Shown here piece by piece: positions 42,334-51,985 of a stretch of 64,000 nt of DNA. Every line of letters starts with the position of its first letter. The first letter of the stretch is position 1. The stretch is from the NCBI RefSeq assembly GCF_025562715.2, contig NZ_JAPFCC010000001.1, forward strand, positions 434,001 to 498,000. The letters are read 5' to 3'. The notes under the pieces are model-generated. The model ran no database searches. It had not been told where the DNA came from and saw nothing but the letters and a program-made list of their open reading frames with translations. The position numbers and the translations under genes were made by a program. This stretch comes from Endozoicomonas gorgoniicola (GTDB taxonomy: Bacteria > Pseudomonadota > Gammaproteobacteria > Pseudomonadales > Endozoicomonadaceae).

Positions 42334-44042
42334 GAGCCTGACCGAGAATAGGATTTATCTGATATAATAGCGTTCAAAACGCAGCCCTGATGAAGCCTGA
42401 TGTCGCCACCACCAAAATTCAAGGATAGCCCTGTTGAGTTCGACCAGCACCTGCTGTTTCCAACCAACATCTTTGATCTTCTTCCCAAAGATCATGACTG
42501 CTACATCTATGAGACCATCTTCCAGAACATTGATACCTCGGAAGTTGAAAAGCAGTACCATCACCTTGGACAGCATGCCTACCCACCCAAGCTGATCGTA
42601 GGTATCCTGATCTACGCCTACAGTCATGGTGTATTCAGCTCCCGTGAAATAGAAAAACGGTGTCGGCAGGATCTGGCATTCATGTACATCTCTCAGATGA
42701 ATTGCCCAAACTTCCGGGTCCTGGGGGACTTCCGCAAAAACAACCTGTCGTTTTTTCATGACTGTTTCAAACAGTCCGTCAAGCTGGCGATGGAGCTGAA
42801 ACTGGCATCGCTTGGGCATATCAGCCTGGATGGTTCGAAATTCAAAGCCAACAGTTCAAAGCATAAGGCCATGAGCTACGGCCGGCTTAAAGCCAAAGAG
42901 GCAGAACTCAGCGCTGAGGTTGATGAACTGATCAAAAAAGCCAGCCAGTGCGATCAGGAAGAAGACGACGCCTACAAAGAAACCAATGGCTACAGTATTC
43001 CTGAAGACCTCCAGTTTAAAGAAGAACGGCTGAAGAAAATTAAGGCTGCCAAAAAAGCACTGGAAGAGCGTGAGAAAGCCCTCAATCCGGACGAGCCAAT
43101 AGACGACAAGAAACAGATTAGCTTTGCAGACCATGATGCCCGGGTGATGAGCAAGAAAGGGTACTGCGAATACAGCTACAATGCCCAAATTAATGTAGAT
43201 GCGGATCACCAGATCATTGTTGGCCAACACATCAGCCAGCGCGCCAACGACGTACAGGAAGTAGAACCTGCTCTTCAGGCTTTGTCAGAATCTACCGATG
43301 GCGCAGCTGTGGATAAATGGAGTATGGACAACGGCTATTTTTCAGGGCCAAATCTGCACACCTTGGATAAACACGGAATAGACGGTTATATCGCTACTGA
43401 TAAGGAAGAAAAACCGGCTGTCACGAACCTTGAAAATACTGATCGAAAATTTGTCAAAGCGGATTTTACATACAATATTGAAGCTGACGTCTTCATCTGT
43501 CCGGCTGGGGAAAAATTGGTTACCAATCCAGCCAGTAAAGCTAAGAGGAAAGGCTACCGGGCAAACAAGGAAGTATGCCGAGAGTGCGCTTACCGCTCCA
43601 GATGCAGTGGCTCCAAGAAAAGTGCAGGCAAGGTAATTCGCACAGACAAGTTTGAAACTGCACGACAAGCCATGAATAAAAAAATGGAAACAAGCGAAGC
43701 GAAAGCGGTATACGAACGTCGCAAAGTAATAGCGGAACCGCCGTTTGGTCAGATAAAAAACTCTGGATTCAGGAGTTTCAGTCTGCGCGGGAAAGAGAAA
43801 GTGGAAGCAGAGTTTTCACTGGTATGCACAGTGCATAATTTCAAAAAAATTGTGAAGAAAGCTTTAACGGGGTCACTCCGTCTTGAGGATTTAAAAAAGG
43901 TTGAAAAAGCGGCATAAAGGTAAAGAAAAGCTGTAAATTGGCAAAAATGAGCAAATCAACCTCAAAAAGTGGTTGTTTTTTGCTCATTTTGAATTTTGCG
44001 AAACCTTTAGGAGGACTGCCTAAGCTATTCTCGGTCAGGCTC
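42334..44042 (+). mobile_element. IS1182-family insertion sequence
   Basis: A 1709-base element bounded by perfect 18-base inverted repeats GAGCCTGACCGAGAATAG (42334-42351) and its complement (44025-44042). GTAG flanks it on both sides (42330-42333 and 44043-44046), a 4-base target duplication. Removing the element plus one GTAG restores the reading frame of the glycoside hydrolase exactly. Confidence 0.94.
42400..43917 (+). CDS. IS1182-family transposase
   Basis: A 505-residue DDE transposase. Catalytic residues are visible in ISLDGSKFKAN, WSMDNGYFSG and the late AEPPFGQIKNSGF segment. A cysteine cluster (CPAGEKL, CRECAYRSRC) lies between them, as in IS1182 relatives. The middle is a charged coiled-coil-like stretch. 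The frame is intact, so the element may still be active. Confidence 0.94.
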   Translation: MSPPPKFKDSPVEFDQHLLFPTNIFDLLPKDHDCYIYETIFQNIDTSEVEKQYHHLGQHAYPPKLIVGILIYAYSHGVFSSREIEKRCRQDLAFMYISQMNCPNFRVLGDFRKNNLSFFHDCFKQSVKLAMELKLASLGHISLDGSKFKANSSKHKAMSYGRLKAKEAELSAEVDELIKKASQCDQEEDDAYKETNGYSIPEDLQFKEERLKKIKAAKKALEEREKALNPDEPIDDKKQISFADHDARVMSKKGYCEYSYNAQINVDADHQIIVGQHISQRANDVQEVEPALQALSESTDGAAVDKWSMDNGYFSGPNLHTLDKHGIDGYIATDKEEKPAVTNLENTDRKFVKADFTYNIEADVFICPAGEKLVTNPASKAKRKGYRANKEVCRECAYRSRCSGSKKSAGKVIRTDKFETARQAMNKKMETSEAKAVYERRKVIAEPPFGQIKNSGFRSFSLRGKEKVEAEFSLVCTVHNFKKIVKKALTGSLRLEDLKKVEKAA

Positions 44043-45476
44043 GTAGGTGTTGAAGTAACTGGCTGACTGCAAGAAACTGAGCATCGCTTTGGCCTGGGAG
44101 GGGGTGGCGATGTTGGCGTAAAGCGCCCAATACCCGGACAGGGTGTAGGTTCGGTCTTTGCTGTTGCAGGACTTGTTCACATTAAAGTAAAAATGGTATT
44201 CATCATCCCACATGCATTGGTTGATCAGCGACTTAAGGCTGTCTGATTTAGTCCGCCAGGCCTTTGCATTTTCCGGATAGTTGAGCAGGGCTTCAATATT
44301 CGCCATGGCATCGTAATGAAGCTTCATCTGGGCTGAAATATCGAAGGACGCATCATTTTTCCTGGTTGAGAGGTCGTAATAGTCCGGTGTTTCCAGACCC
44401 GCTGCTTCTGTTTGAAATGTTTTCCAGTGTTGAAACTGGCTGGGCAGGTTATCCATTCCGGAAGCCATTACCCGTTGCCAGAACAGCCCTTTAAGCTCAC
44501 CCTCTTTGATTTGACGCTGACTTTCCAGCCAGCGTGTATGTTCCCTCAGGACGTTAAGAACCCTTTTCAGACGCTCTGTATCGCGGCTCAGCAGAAACGC
44601 CTGCCACTCGGCATGAGCAGCCAGTGGTGGGTTATTTTTATTTTCCTCCGTGTAAATCTGGATCAATGGCAGAACCTGCTGCTGAATCTGCGACTTTTGT
44701 CCCCGGTAATAAATAGAATGCAGAGTACGGGTAACGATGTTGTAAACGGCGTTCACACCGCGCATAACATTGAGCATCCCGGGAGGAGGGACAGGTTTTG
44801 AGTCCAGCCTGAGTAATAGATGCTGCCCGGGAAATAACCGGTTTTCCCTGCCGTCAGACAGAATCTCCCGGGGAATAAAGCCATTCAGGTGCTGGACGCT
44901 GAAAAAACTGTCCAGCCCGCCACGGGTATTAATGTCCCGATGGGCATAGCGGGCAAACCCAGCCTTGATCAGACACTGGTCCCAGAAATATTCGTTATCT
45001 GAAAATTGAGAACTGGGGCGTACAGGAACCTCTTTGCCGTTAAAGCTGTAGGTGGCAGGTTCGCGAATATGATCGTAAAAAGTCTTCCAGGCGGTTTCAT
45101 TGAGGTGTATCCAGCCGGGTTCGCCTGTGATGGTTAACCGGGGTATCTGGTTGTTGTCCAGAGCTTTCTGGTAGGAGACAGGTTGTACCGGCTCGGGCTT
45201 TGATGGGAAGTAGCTACCCTGGCTTGAGTTTCCTTCGATCACTACGTAGGACTGCTCTACCTTGTACTCATAAAGGTCAGCAGAGAATGCGACTGGCGAG
45301 CAGGCCAGAAGAAAAGAGACGCAATACTTCAGGCGTTTCATCATCATCCGATTTGAACAATTTGTTATTGATTATGCCTGAATACACCCTACTGACAGGA
45401 CGGTCGGGTACCCGGCTATTACAAGGTAGCCGGAATTATGGATTTTGAAAGGTACGCCAGCACAAAATACAACGGA

Positions 45477-46055
45477 TCAACTCTGTCGTTTGGCATGCCG
45501 CTCCCGGTTTTCCAGTTTTTCCCTCTCACTTTTACGCAGCGATACATACACTGCTCCGCTACCACCGTGCTCCCGCAGTGCGGTGTGAAATGATAATACC
45601 TGATCAAACTCTCTCAGCCAGGTATTGACGTAGCTTTTCATTTTGGCCGGTGGAGAGCTGTTATGACCCCGGCCGTGAACAATCAGAACGTTGCGTAATT
45701 CGTGTTCCGTGCAGTCGTTAATAAACTGAAAAATAGCTGCCCGGGCTTCTTTTACGGTGTGCTGGTAGAGATCAAGCCGGGCTTCATTATCGTATTTGGC
45801 CAGCCTCAGCTTTTTAAAGACACCTGTCTGTACGCCGGATTTTTTGTATTCCAGATGATCATGGGGTTTAACCCATCTGGGGTTATCCAGTGACAGGAAA
45901 TTGGGGTCAGACAGTTCCTGTTGAGCCGCATGACGGCGCTGCCGCTGTCCGGGGGTTTCCCTGTGCGACTTTTGGATGTCTGCGGTCACTGATTGTTTGA
46001 TGGGAGTAACACCCTGCATCTCCTGCAGGAAAAGGTCGTGATCTTCGAGGCTCAT
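45477..46055 (-). CDS. smrA: Smr-domain endonuclease-like protein
   Basis: A 192-residue protein with a C-terminal Smr domain (LDLYQHTVKEARAAIFQF, then VLIVHGRGHNS and the final GGSGAVYVSL), similar to E. coli SmrA/YdaL. Smr domains nick DNA or cleave RNA; SmrB acts on mRNA in collided ribosomes, but the role of SmrA is less clear. The N-terminal 80 residues are charged and likely flexible. It stands alone. Confidence 0.9.
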   Translation of the reverse strand: MSLEDHDLFLQEMQGVTPIKQSVTADIQKSHRETPGQRQRRHAAQQELSDPNFLSLDNPRWVKPHDHLEYKKSGVQTGVFKKLRLAKYDNEARLDLYQHTVKEARAAIFQFINDCTEHELRNVLIVHGRGHNSSPPAKMKSYVNTWLREFDQVLSFHTALREHGGSGAVYVSLRKSEREKLENRERHAKRQS

Positions 46056-46190
46056 GGTTTTTTACGAAAAAAAATGTATGCCAAGCTTATCAAAGAGAAG
46101 TTTTGAAGCAAAAGGTCGGGAAATCGAAGGGGAGTATGTAGGTGCCGATGTTGTACTAGACTTTGCCTGTACTCAACAGGAGGGCAGGCA

Positions 46191-46445
46191 ATGCTCAGAA
46201 CCAAGCACAACCTGACAGACGATTTTGATCTGATGCAGGATCGCATTTCCATGTTGAAGCAGAATGACCAGGAATTCCAGAGCCTGAGCAGGGCGTATGC
46301 AGAACTGGACCATAAAGTCAGGGGGTTGGAAATGCGCGATGTTCCCACCAGTGACGAGCATTTTGTTGGCTTGAAAACACAGCGAGCGCGTCTTAAGGAT
46401 GTGCTTTACCAGCGGCTGAAAGAGTGGGATGAGATAGGGCGTTGA
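46191..46445 (+). CDS. ydcH: YdcH-like protein (DUF465)
   Basis: An 84-residue all-helical protein with a coiled-coil pattern (FQSLSRAYAELDHKVRGLE, then the basic LKTQRARLKDVLYQRL), matching DUF465/YdcH. The ATG follows AGGAGGGC. Function is not established. It stands alone and is convergent with thiH. Confidence 0.85.
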   Translation: MLRTKHNLTDDFDLMQDRISMLKQNDQEFQSLSRAYAELDHKVRGLEMRDVPTSDEHFVGLKTQRARLKDVLYQRLKEWDEIGR

Positions 46446-46509
46446 ATTAAATTCAGCTTTTTGTGGCAGGGACTGCCTTGGCAGCACCCTGCTTGGCACC
46501 TGTTGTCAG

Positions 46510-47634
46510 TTAATGAGAGTAGCAGTTATCCCAATCTTTCCAGACAGCTTCAAGCCCTCTGACCCTGATGGCATCTGCTACCTGTTCAGGACGACGATTG
46601 TCGTCAATAGCAAACTGCTCCAGTGCCGTATGTTCCAGAAATTCATCGTTTACATAACCGCCAGGCTGAGTGCTGGAAAAGGCACTCATAGAGGTAATGC
46701 CAAGGGGCAGAACATTATCCCTGAAACGGGCAGATTCTCTGGTCGAAAGTGACAGCTCGGCTTCCGGTTTAAACAGTCGGTAAGCGCAAATCAACTGAAC
46801 CAGTTGCCGGTCAGAAATAATCGACACCGGGTGTAGCTCGCCTTCACAGGGGCGCAACCTTGGAAAAGAAATAGAGTAACGGGTGCGCCAGTAAGTCTTT
46901 TCCAGATAATCCAGATGGGCTGCGACCATGGCAGCATCGGTACGCCAGTCCTCAAGACCAATCAATGCGCCAATACCAATTTTATCGATACCAGCCTTGC
47001 CCAGACGATCAGCCGTTTCAAGCCGGTAATCAAAGTCAGCCTTACTGCCCCGCAGATGATAATTTTTATAGGCTGAACGATGATAGGTTTCCTGATAAAC
47101 CAGCACGGCATCCAGACCCAGATTCATCAGCTCTTCATAATCCGCCTGACCCAGAGGCTGCACTTCCATGCTGATATGGGAAAAGTGCATACGCAGTTCA
47201 GGCAGAACCTGCCGGAAGTATTCCATGCCGACAGTTCCCGGTGCTTCGCCGGTTACCAGCAGAAGGTGTTCAAAACCGTGAGCCTTGATGGCCTTGATCT
47301 CGGCATCCAGCTCATTCATGGACAGCGTTTTGCGACGGATTTTGTTGTCCAGGCTGAAGCCGCAGTAAGTGCAGATATTGGTGCATTTATTGGACAGATA
47401 CAGGGGAATATAGAGCTGTATGGTATTACCAAACCGTTGTCGGGTAAGCTGCAGGCTTTTTTGTGCCATCTGTTCCAGAAAAGGCGTGGCTGCCGGTGAA
47501 ATCAGGGCAAGAAACTGGTCGTGATTCAGGCGGCTGGCTGACAGCGCCTGTTCAACATCGGCAGCGGTTTTGCTGGCAATGGTCAGCTTTATTTCATCCC
47601 AGTCAAGCTGGTTGAATGTGTCGAGAAAACTCAT
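46510..47634 (-). CDS. thiH: 2-iminoacetate synthase (tyrosine lyase) ThiH
   Basis: Radical SAM enzyme that cleaves tyrosine to dehydroglycine for the thiazole half of thiamine. The 374-residue product has the cluster motif NKCTNICTYCGF with Cys84, Cys88 and Cys91. It ends a thiS-thiG-thiH operon: its ATG overlaps the thiG stop. Use of ThiH rather than ThiO suggests the oxygen-independent route. Confidence 0.96.
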   Translation of the reverse strand: MSFLDTFNQLDWDEIKLTIASKTAADVEQALSASRLNHDQFLALISPAATPFLEQMAQKSLQLTRQRFGNTIQLYIPLYLSNKCTNICTYCGFSLDNKIRRKTLSMNELDAEIKAIKAHGFEHLLLVTGEAPGTVGMEYFRQVLPELRMHFSHISMEVQPLGQADYEELMNLGLDAVLVYQETYHRSAYKNYHLRGSKADFDYRLETADRLGKAGIDKIGIGALIGLEDWRTDAAMVAAHLDYLEKTYWRTRYSISFPRLRPCEGELHPVSIISDRQLVQLICAYRLFKPEAELSLSTRESARFRDNVLPLGITSMSAFSSTQPGGYVNDEFLEHTALEQFAIDDNRRPEQVADAIRVRGLEAVWKDWDNCYSH

Positions 47635-48404
47635 CAGAGGTCATCCAGAAAAGCGGTCAGGGGACTGCTGGCATGAGCTTCCAGACTTCGTGACCCAAGA
47701 CCTGCCTCGTAAGCCCTGCGACCTGCGCTGACCGCTTCTTTAAACGCAATTGCCATGGCTACCGGGTCCGGGGAAACGGCAATGGCGGTGTTAACCAGTA
47801 CGGCATCGGCACCCAGTTCCATTGCCTGTGCGGCATCTGAGGGGCTGCCAATACCGGCATCAACTACGACAGGCACTTTGCTTTGCTCAATAATAATCTG
47901 CAGGAACTCGCGGGTTTTCAGGCCAAGATTGCTGCCAATGGGAGAACCCAGTGGCATCACCGCAGCGGCTCCGGCTTCTTCAAGGTGTTTGCACAAAACC
48001 GGATCGGCATGGATATAAGGTAGAACAATAAATCCCTGTTGTGCGAGCTGTTCACAGGCTTTCAGGGTTTCGATGGGATCGGGCAGCAGGTATTTCGGGT
48101 CAGGGTGAATTTCCAGCTTCAGCCAGTTGGTTTGCAGAGCTTCCCGGGCCAGTTGTGCAGCATAAACAGCCTCTTTTGCATCACGGGCGCCGGAAGTGTT
48201 CGGTAGTAGGTTTATATGTGGATACTGCAATAAAGGCTCCAGAATGTCGTCATCCCGGGAGTGAAGGTCGACCCGTTTGAGCGCCATGGTGACCAGCTCA
48301 CTGCCGGAGGCTGCAATAGCATCAGCCATTGCCTGACGGTTGTGAAATTTCCCTGTTCCCGTAAACAGCCGGGAGTTAAGTGTTTTGTCCGCAATTTTGA
48401 GCAT
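47634..48404 (-). CDS. thiG: Thiazole synthase ThiG
   Basis: ThiG forms the thiazole phosphate ring from deoxyxylulose phosphate, dehydroglycine and ThiS-thiocarboxylate. The 256-residue TIM-barrel product has SRLFTGTGKF near the start, NTSGARDAKEAV, KLEIHPDPKYLLPD and VVDAGIGSPSDAAQAMELG. It lies 51 bases after thiS and overlaps thiH by one base. Confidence 0.96.
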   Translation of the reverse strand: MLKIADKTLNSRLFTGTGKFHNRQAMADAIAASGSELVTMALKRVDLHSRDDDILEPLLQYPHINLLPNTSGARDAKEAVYAAQLAREALQTNWLKLEIHPDPKYLLPDPIETLKACEQLAQQGFIVLPYIHADPVLCKHLEEAGAAAVMPLGSPIGSNLGLKTREFLQIIIEQSKVPVVVDAGIGSPSDAAQAMELGADAVLVNTAIAVSPDPVAMAIAFKEAVSAGRRAYEAGLGSRSLEAHASSPLTAFLDDL

Positions 48405-48455
48405 TCTGGTATTGTCTGTTGTAATCAGCCGGGTAGGAGGGTTGGTAGATTCTGT

Positions 48456-48656
48456 TTATCCGCCAGCGGTTGCTTTAATCAGGGTTATCTGGTCGCCGTC
48501 TTCCAGTGGGTGGTTTTCCCACTGTGAGCGACTGACAATCTGGCAGTTTACCGCCAGGGCTACCCCTTTGTCTTCCAGACTCAGTACTTTCAGCAGCTCC
48601 CTGAGGTTTAGAGGGGGCTCCACTGTCACTTGCTTGTCATTTACCTTGATTTGCAT
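48456..48656 (-). CDS. thiS: Sulfur carrier protein ThiS
   Basis: A 66-residue ubiquitin-fold sulfur carrier ending in Gly-Gly (KATAGG), the site adenylated by ThiF and thiocarboxylated for thiazole synthesis. First gene of the thiSGH cluster; thiF, thiE and thiC are not in this window. The upstream 120 bases show no sequence resembling a TPP riboswitch core. Confidence 0.92.
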   Translation of the reverse strand: MQIKVNDKQVTVEPPLNLRELLKVLSLEDKGVALAVNCQIVSRSQWENHPLEDGDQITLIKATAGG

Positions 48657-48779
48657 TCTGGTCCACAGATGGTGTGATGGCTACTTATCAGAGGGGCGAT
48701 TCTAATCAAAGTCGCAAAGCCTTCATAGGGTTTTTGCGTAAAGTCTAACCCTTCCAACCCCGGAGCTGGAATAAAGTTT

Positions 48780-49055
48780 TTGTCTTTGACCGTGCCAGGC
48801 ACTGGTGGCTGCGGAAAAGCCCATACCGGAATCCTGTTTGTCACCGATAACCGGAAATTCAGATCGTTTCTGGTTACTGAAAAATTGCCAGCCTTTTTCC
48901 TTGAAGGTGTAGCAGGCAGGCGTGTGGTCATTTTGTCCGGCGGTATTCAGTTCTTGAACTGTAACGACATTCTTGAGGATGATTCACTTATTGAATGTTC
49001 AAAATCATTAGACAACCTTAAAGATGTGTCTATTTTTCTATCTGAAATGTCTTAA
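48780..49055 (+). CDS. Possible small hypothetical protein
   Basis: In the 48657-49158 gap a 91-codon frame opens at TTG and reads plausibly (FRSFLVTEKLPAFFLEGVAG, then DILEDDSLIECSKSLDNL) to a TAA. There is no clear ribosome binding site and no family match. It may be a real small gene or a remnant. Nothing else is seen in the gap. Confidence 0.28.
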   Translation: MSLTVPGTGGCGKAHTGILFVTDNRKFRSFLVTEKLPAFFLEGVAGRRVVILSGGIQFLNCNDILEDDSLIECSKSLDNLKDVSIFLSEMS

Positions 49056-49158
49056 AAAAGAATGACAGTACAACAGCGCCAGCCTTACTTTTTCTTAATA
49101 GATTAAGCAGACAAAAACTATGAACGTCATTTGAAATAGCTTTATAAGGTGGTATGTA

Positions 49159-50814
49159 GTGATAAAAAAACAGCAGTCGATACCTCGCATTTGTGCAGTA
49201 ATCTGTTTGTTGCTCATCAGTGTTTTTTCCTGGAACGTATTTGCAGAAGAAAATAAAAACTCTCGAGCGAAGCACTTTTACAAAGTGGTGGATAATAAGA
49301 CGCAGAGCTGGTTTGTTTTTTATCTGGATAATTATGCTCTGGTGGATTTAAGGCCGTTGTCTAACGATGTTTTCAGTGTTAGTGAAATCAGTCAGAATGA
49401 AGCAGCAAACGTCGATCAGCCTGTTCACCGGATCAGTGTAAAGGAGGTATCGCAATGGCCGGGCGCGACCTCCCGTATAGCCGCTAAAGAGAGAATAGTG
49501 TTTCTGTTTTACCAACTTGATACAATCAACTACTTGAATCGAAGCACAATTTACCGGCAGCACTTTAATACAGACTTTCAAAGAAAAAACTCAAGAATGA
49601 TCAGTATTCTGTTATCCGCCAGCGATGTAACAATAACAAGACTGAGTGCTGATTCATTACTGTCGGTTATTGAAGAAAGCATGGGAAACTTAGTGGATGA
49701 GAGGAAGCTTTCAAGCTGGTCATTTCAGGGCGTTTCAGCCAACGAGCATACCGAAGTTTATTTAAGAATGCGTGTTACCGCCATTTCAGGGACGGATGTC
49801 AATGAGATTCAGCAGTACCTGACCGATAACCTGAAAACTCAAGCCGATTCTGATTCTGTAGAACAGTCCTCTGATGGTATGAACGATATGTTAAGGGATT
49901 GGGTAGCTGAGCAGCAGAGAGAGGCAGCTTCAGCCAGTGGCTTTAGGCAGGCACCACTTGAAGTGATTCAGGAAGAAGCTGATTCAGAGTTTTCAGGGTC
50001 AGAGTTTGCAGGGTTAGAGTTTGAAGGGTTAGAGTTTGCAGGGTTAAAGTTTGCAGTGTTAAAGTTTGCAGGGTCAGAGTTTGCAGAGTCAGAGTCAGAG
50101 TCTGCAGAGCCAGAGTTTGCAGAGCCAGAGTTTGCAGAGCCGGAGTTTACAGAGTCAGAGAGTTTGGTTAATAGCAACGAAGAGTCAGCGACAGCTCTGG
50201 ACAATGGTCAGCAGTCTAATGCTCCACTTCAGGACGTACTCACAGAGAATCAGCTGACGGTTATATCCAATTCGCCTGTTGAAGACGAAAACATGCAATT
50301 CGATAGAAGATTTCGTTTAAGTCTCTTCTTCTTTTTTCGCTTTGCTGGTTACGACAACCCTGAAAGGAGAATACCTCACGCTGATGTTGTAGAGCGTATT
50401 CGTCTTTTTGCGGAAGGCATTAAGCGAAGGCATAGCTCGTCTCATTTTACCGTGACTCTTTCCCATGTACACCAGACCCGGAAAGGTATTGCTGTATATT
50501 ACCATTTTACCCAGAGGCTGTTTTCCTCTCGGACTCATCTTGATCGTATAAACCACGTTACATTGACGCGAAATATACAGCGTAACCGAAACCTCTGGGG
50601 AGCTGACGCAGCCAGTCCTTTGTATGTTGCAGAGTCACTACCGGCTATGCCACCGGCGGTCATTGAACAGCGGGCGAGTTGGCTGAGTCGTTTAGCTGAG
50701 ACAATTGTCTGCAGAAGGCTGTGTGGGAGATATAGACAGTCTGAATCACTGAACGATATCGATTTTGAGTTAAAGCCCAAAGTGCAGCAAATGATATTGG
50801 AGACAGCTCTTTAG
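49159..50814 (+). CDS. Secreted protein with acidic five-residue repeats
   Basis: A 551-residue product from GTG (behind AAGGTGG). A signal peptide (ICAVICLLLISVFSWNVFA) precedes a 230-residue domain of unknown fold. Residues about 276-335 form a tandem repeat of the type (S/L/P)EFA(G/E), encoded by 15-base DNA repeats. A 150-residue basic C-terminal domain follows (RRFRLSLFFFFRFAG, HSSSHFTVTLSHVHQ, SWLSRLAETIVCRRL). The repeat tract resembles a linker and is not the pentapeptide-repeat (A-D/N-L-x-x) helix. No family recognised. Confidence 0.62.
   Translation: MIKKQQSIPRICAVICLLLISVFSWNVFAEENKNSRAKHFYKVVDNKTQSWFVFYLDNYALVDLRPLSNDVFSVSEISQNEAANVDQPVHRISVKEVSQWPGATSRIAAKERIVFLFYQLDTINYLNRSTIYRQHFNTDFQRKNSRMISILLSASDVTITRLSADSLLSVIEESMGNLVDERKLSSWSFQGVSANEHTEVYLRMRVTAISGTDVNEIQQYLTDNLKTQADSDSVEQSSDGMNDMLRDWVAEQQREAASASGFRQAPLEVIQEEADSEFSGSEFAGLEFEGLEFAGLKFAVLKFAGSEFAESESESAEPEFAEPEFAEPEFTESESLVNSNEESATALDNGQQSNAPLQDVLTENQLTVISNSPVEDENMQFDRRFRLSLFFFFRFAGYDNPERRIPHADVVERIRLFAEGIKRRHSSSHFTVTLSHVHQTRKGIAVYYHFTQRLFSSRTHLDRINHVTLTRNIQRNRNLWGADAASPLYVAESLPAMPPAVIEQRASWLSRLAETIVCRRLCGRYRQSESLNDIDFELKPKVQQMILETAL
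49984..50160. repeat. Tandem 15-bp coding repeats
   Basis: About eleven imperfect copies of TCAGAGTTTGCAGGG and variants, with short TCAGAG interruptions, inside the secreted-protein gene. Because 15 is a multiple of three, gains and losses change length but keep the frame. Confidence 0.9.
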
Positions 50815-50922
50815 TTGTTGCGCTGAACAGGTACTTCTTCTTATGACAGTTTGCCCCTGAGAATCATAAACGCTAGACTTGGCCGTTTATTTTCTGTAGT
50901 GCATCTGTCATCGGGAACCCCC

Positions 50923-51939
50923 ATGGAGAATCTGGAAACAATTACCTCAAGCGCCCTCGCTGAAGTCGAGTCAGCTGCCAATGCCGCTGACCTGGATCAG
51001 GTTCGGGTTCGCTTTCTGGGTAAAAAAGGCGAGCTGACCCAGCTGCTGAAAGGTCTGGGCAAGCTGTCTGCTGAAGAGCGCCCAAAGGCTGGCGGTCTGA
51101 TCAACGAAGCCAAGCAGCAGGTACAGGCTGCGATTAACGACAAACGCGAGGGCATGGAAAAAGCTGCCCTGGAAGCCCGTCTGGCGAGCGAAACCATTGA
51201 TGTCACCCTGTCCGGTCGTGGTCAGGAAATGGGTACGGTACACCCGATCACCCGCACTATGGAGCGCATTAGCGATTACTTTAGCCGTATTGGTTTTGAA
51301 GTGGCTCGCGGGCCTGAGATCGAAGATGACTACCATAACTTCGAAGCCCTGAACATTCCGGGTCATCACCCGGCGCGTGCCATGCACGACACGTTTTACT
51401 TCAACGACAACACTGTACTGCGTACCCATACTTCTCCGGTACAGGTACGGGTGATGGAACAGTTTGCCAGGGCAAATCAGGAACCACCTATTGCTATCGT
51501 GTGTCCGGGCAAGGTGTATCGCTGTGACTCTGATCAGACCCACAGCCCGATGTTCCATCAGGTAGAAGGTTTGTACGTGGCAGAGAAGGTAAGCTTTGCC
51601 GACCTGAAGAGTGTCCTGAGTGACTTCCTGCGCGTGTTCTTCGAGCGTGATGACCTGAAAGTGCGCTTCCGTCCTTCCTACTTCCCGTTCACCGAGCCTT
51701 CTGCGGAAGTGGACATCGAATGGGGTAAAAACCCGGACGGTTCCACCAAGTGGCTGGAAGTTCTGGGCTGCGGCATGGTACACCCGAAAGTCTTTGAATA
51801 TTCCGGTATCGACAGCAAGAAATACTCCGGCTTTGCCTTTGGCATGGGCGTTGAGCGTTTTGCCATGCTGCGTTACGGCGTTAACGACCTGCGTCAGTTC
51901 TTCGAGAACGATCTGCGCTTCCTGAATCAGTTTCATTAA
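50923..51939 (+). CDS. pheS: Phenylalanyl-tRNA synthetase alpha subunit
   Basis: Catalytic subunit of the heterotetrameric PheRS. The 338-residue product has an N-terminal coiled coil (VRVRFLGKKGELTQLLKGL) and class II motifs: GFEVARGPEIEDDYHNF (motif 1 area), CPGKVYRCDSDQTHSPMFHQ (motif 2) and GFAFGMGVERFAML (motif 3). The frame is open from 50851, but ATG 50923 behind GGGAA gives the conserved start. pheT follows after 174 bases containing a REP-like repeat, a larger gap than usual. Confidence 0.96.
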   Translation: MENLETITSSALAEVESAANAADLDQVRVRFLGKKGELTQLLKGLGKLSAEERPKAGGLINEAKQQVQAAINDKREGMEKAALEARLASETIDVTLSGRGQEMGTVHPITRTMERISDYFSRIGFEVARGPEIEDDYHNFEALNIPGHHPARAMHDTFYFNDNTVLRTHTSPVQVRVMEQFARANQEPPIAIVCPGKVYRCDSDQTHSPMFHQVEGLYVAEKVSFADLKSVLSDFLRVFFERDDLKVRFRPSYFPFTEPSAEVDIEWGKNPDGSTKWLEVLGCGMVHPKVFEYSGIDSKKYSGFAFGMGVERFAMLRYGVNDLRQFFENDLRFLNQFH

Positions 51940-51985
51940 TCAAATGTAATCAAGGGTAATAGCAATAGAAAAATCACTTACTTTC

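Larger units (their letters stand above)
40996..45347 (-). pseudogene. Exported (alpha/alpha)6 glycoside hydrolase, broken by two insertion sequences
   Basis: Three pieces join in frame: 45347-44043 (435 codons, ending FNTY), 42329-41823 (169 codons, starting MPFPTLAAS) and about 41166-40996 (57 codons including the stop). Together they encode 660 residues. The N-terminus is a signal peptide (MKRLKYCVSFLLACSPVAFS). Typical trehalase/GH63-like features follow: EYFWDQCLIKAGFARY, LDSFFSVQHLNGFIPREI, GNYWKDGVWPPLNY and GYFVGWGGLGPIALMQEV. The IS1182-type element left a 4-base duplication; the IS200-type element left none. A periplasmic sugar-cleaving role was probably lost. The precise GH family is uncertain. 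Confidence 0.9.

Noticed and set aside
48657..48780. Possible TPP riboswitch before thiS
   Set aside because: The minus-strand leader lacks the CUGAGA-type core of TPP riboswitches, so no riboswitch is called.
49984..50160. Pentapeptide-repeat (A-D/N-L-x-x) domain
   Set aside because: The repeat has a five-residue period, but the central residue pattern is Glu-Phe-Ala-Gly, not the beta-helix consensus; it is better seen as a low-complexity linker.
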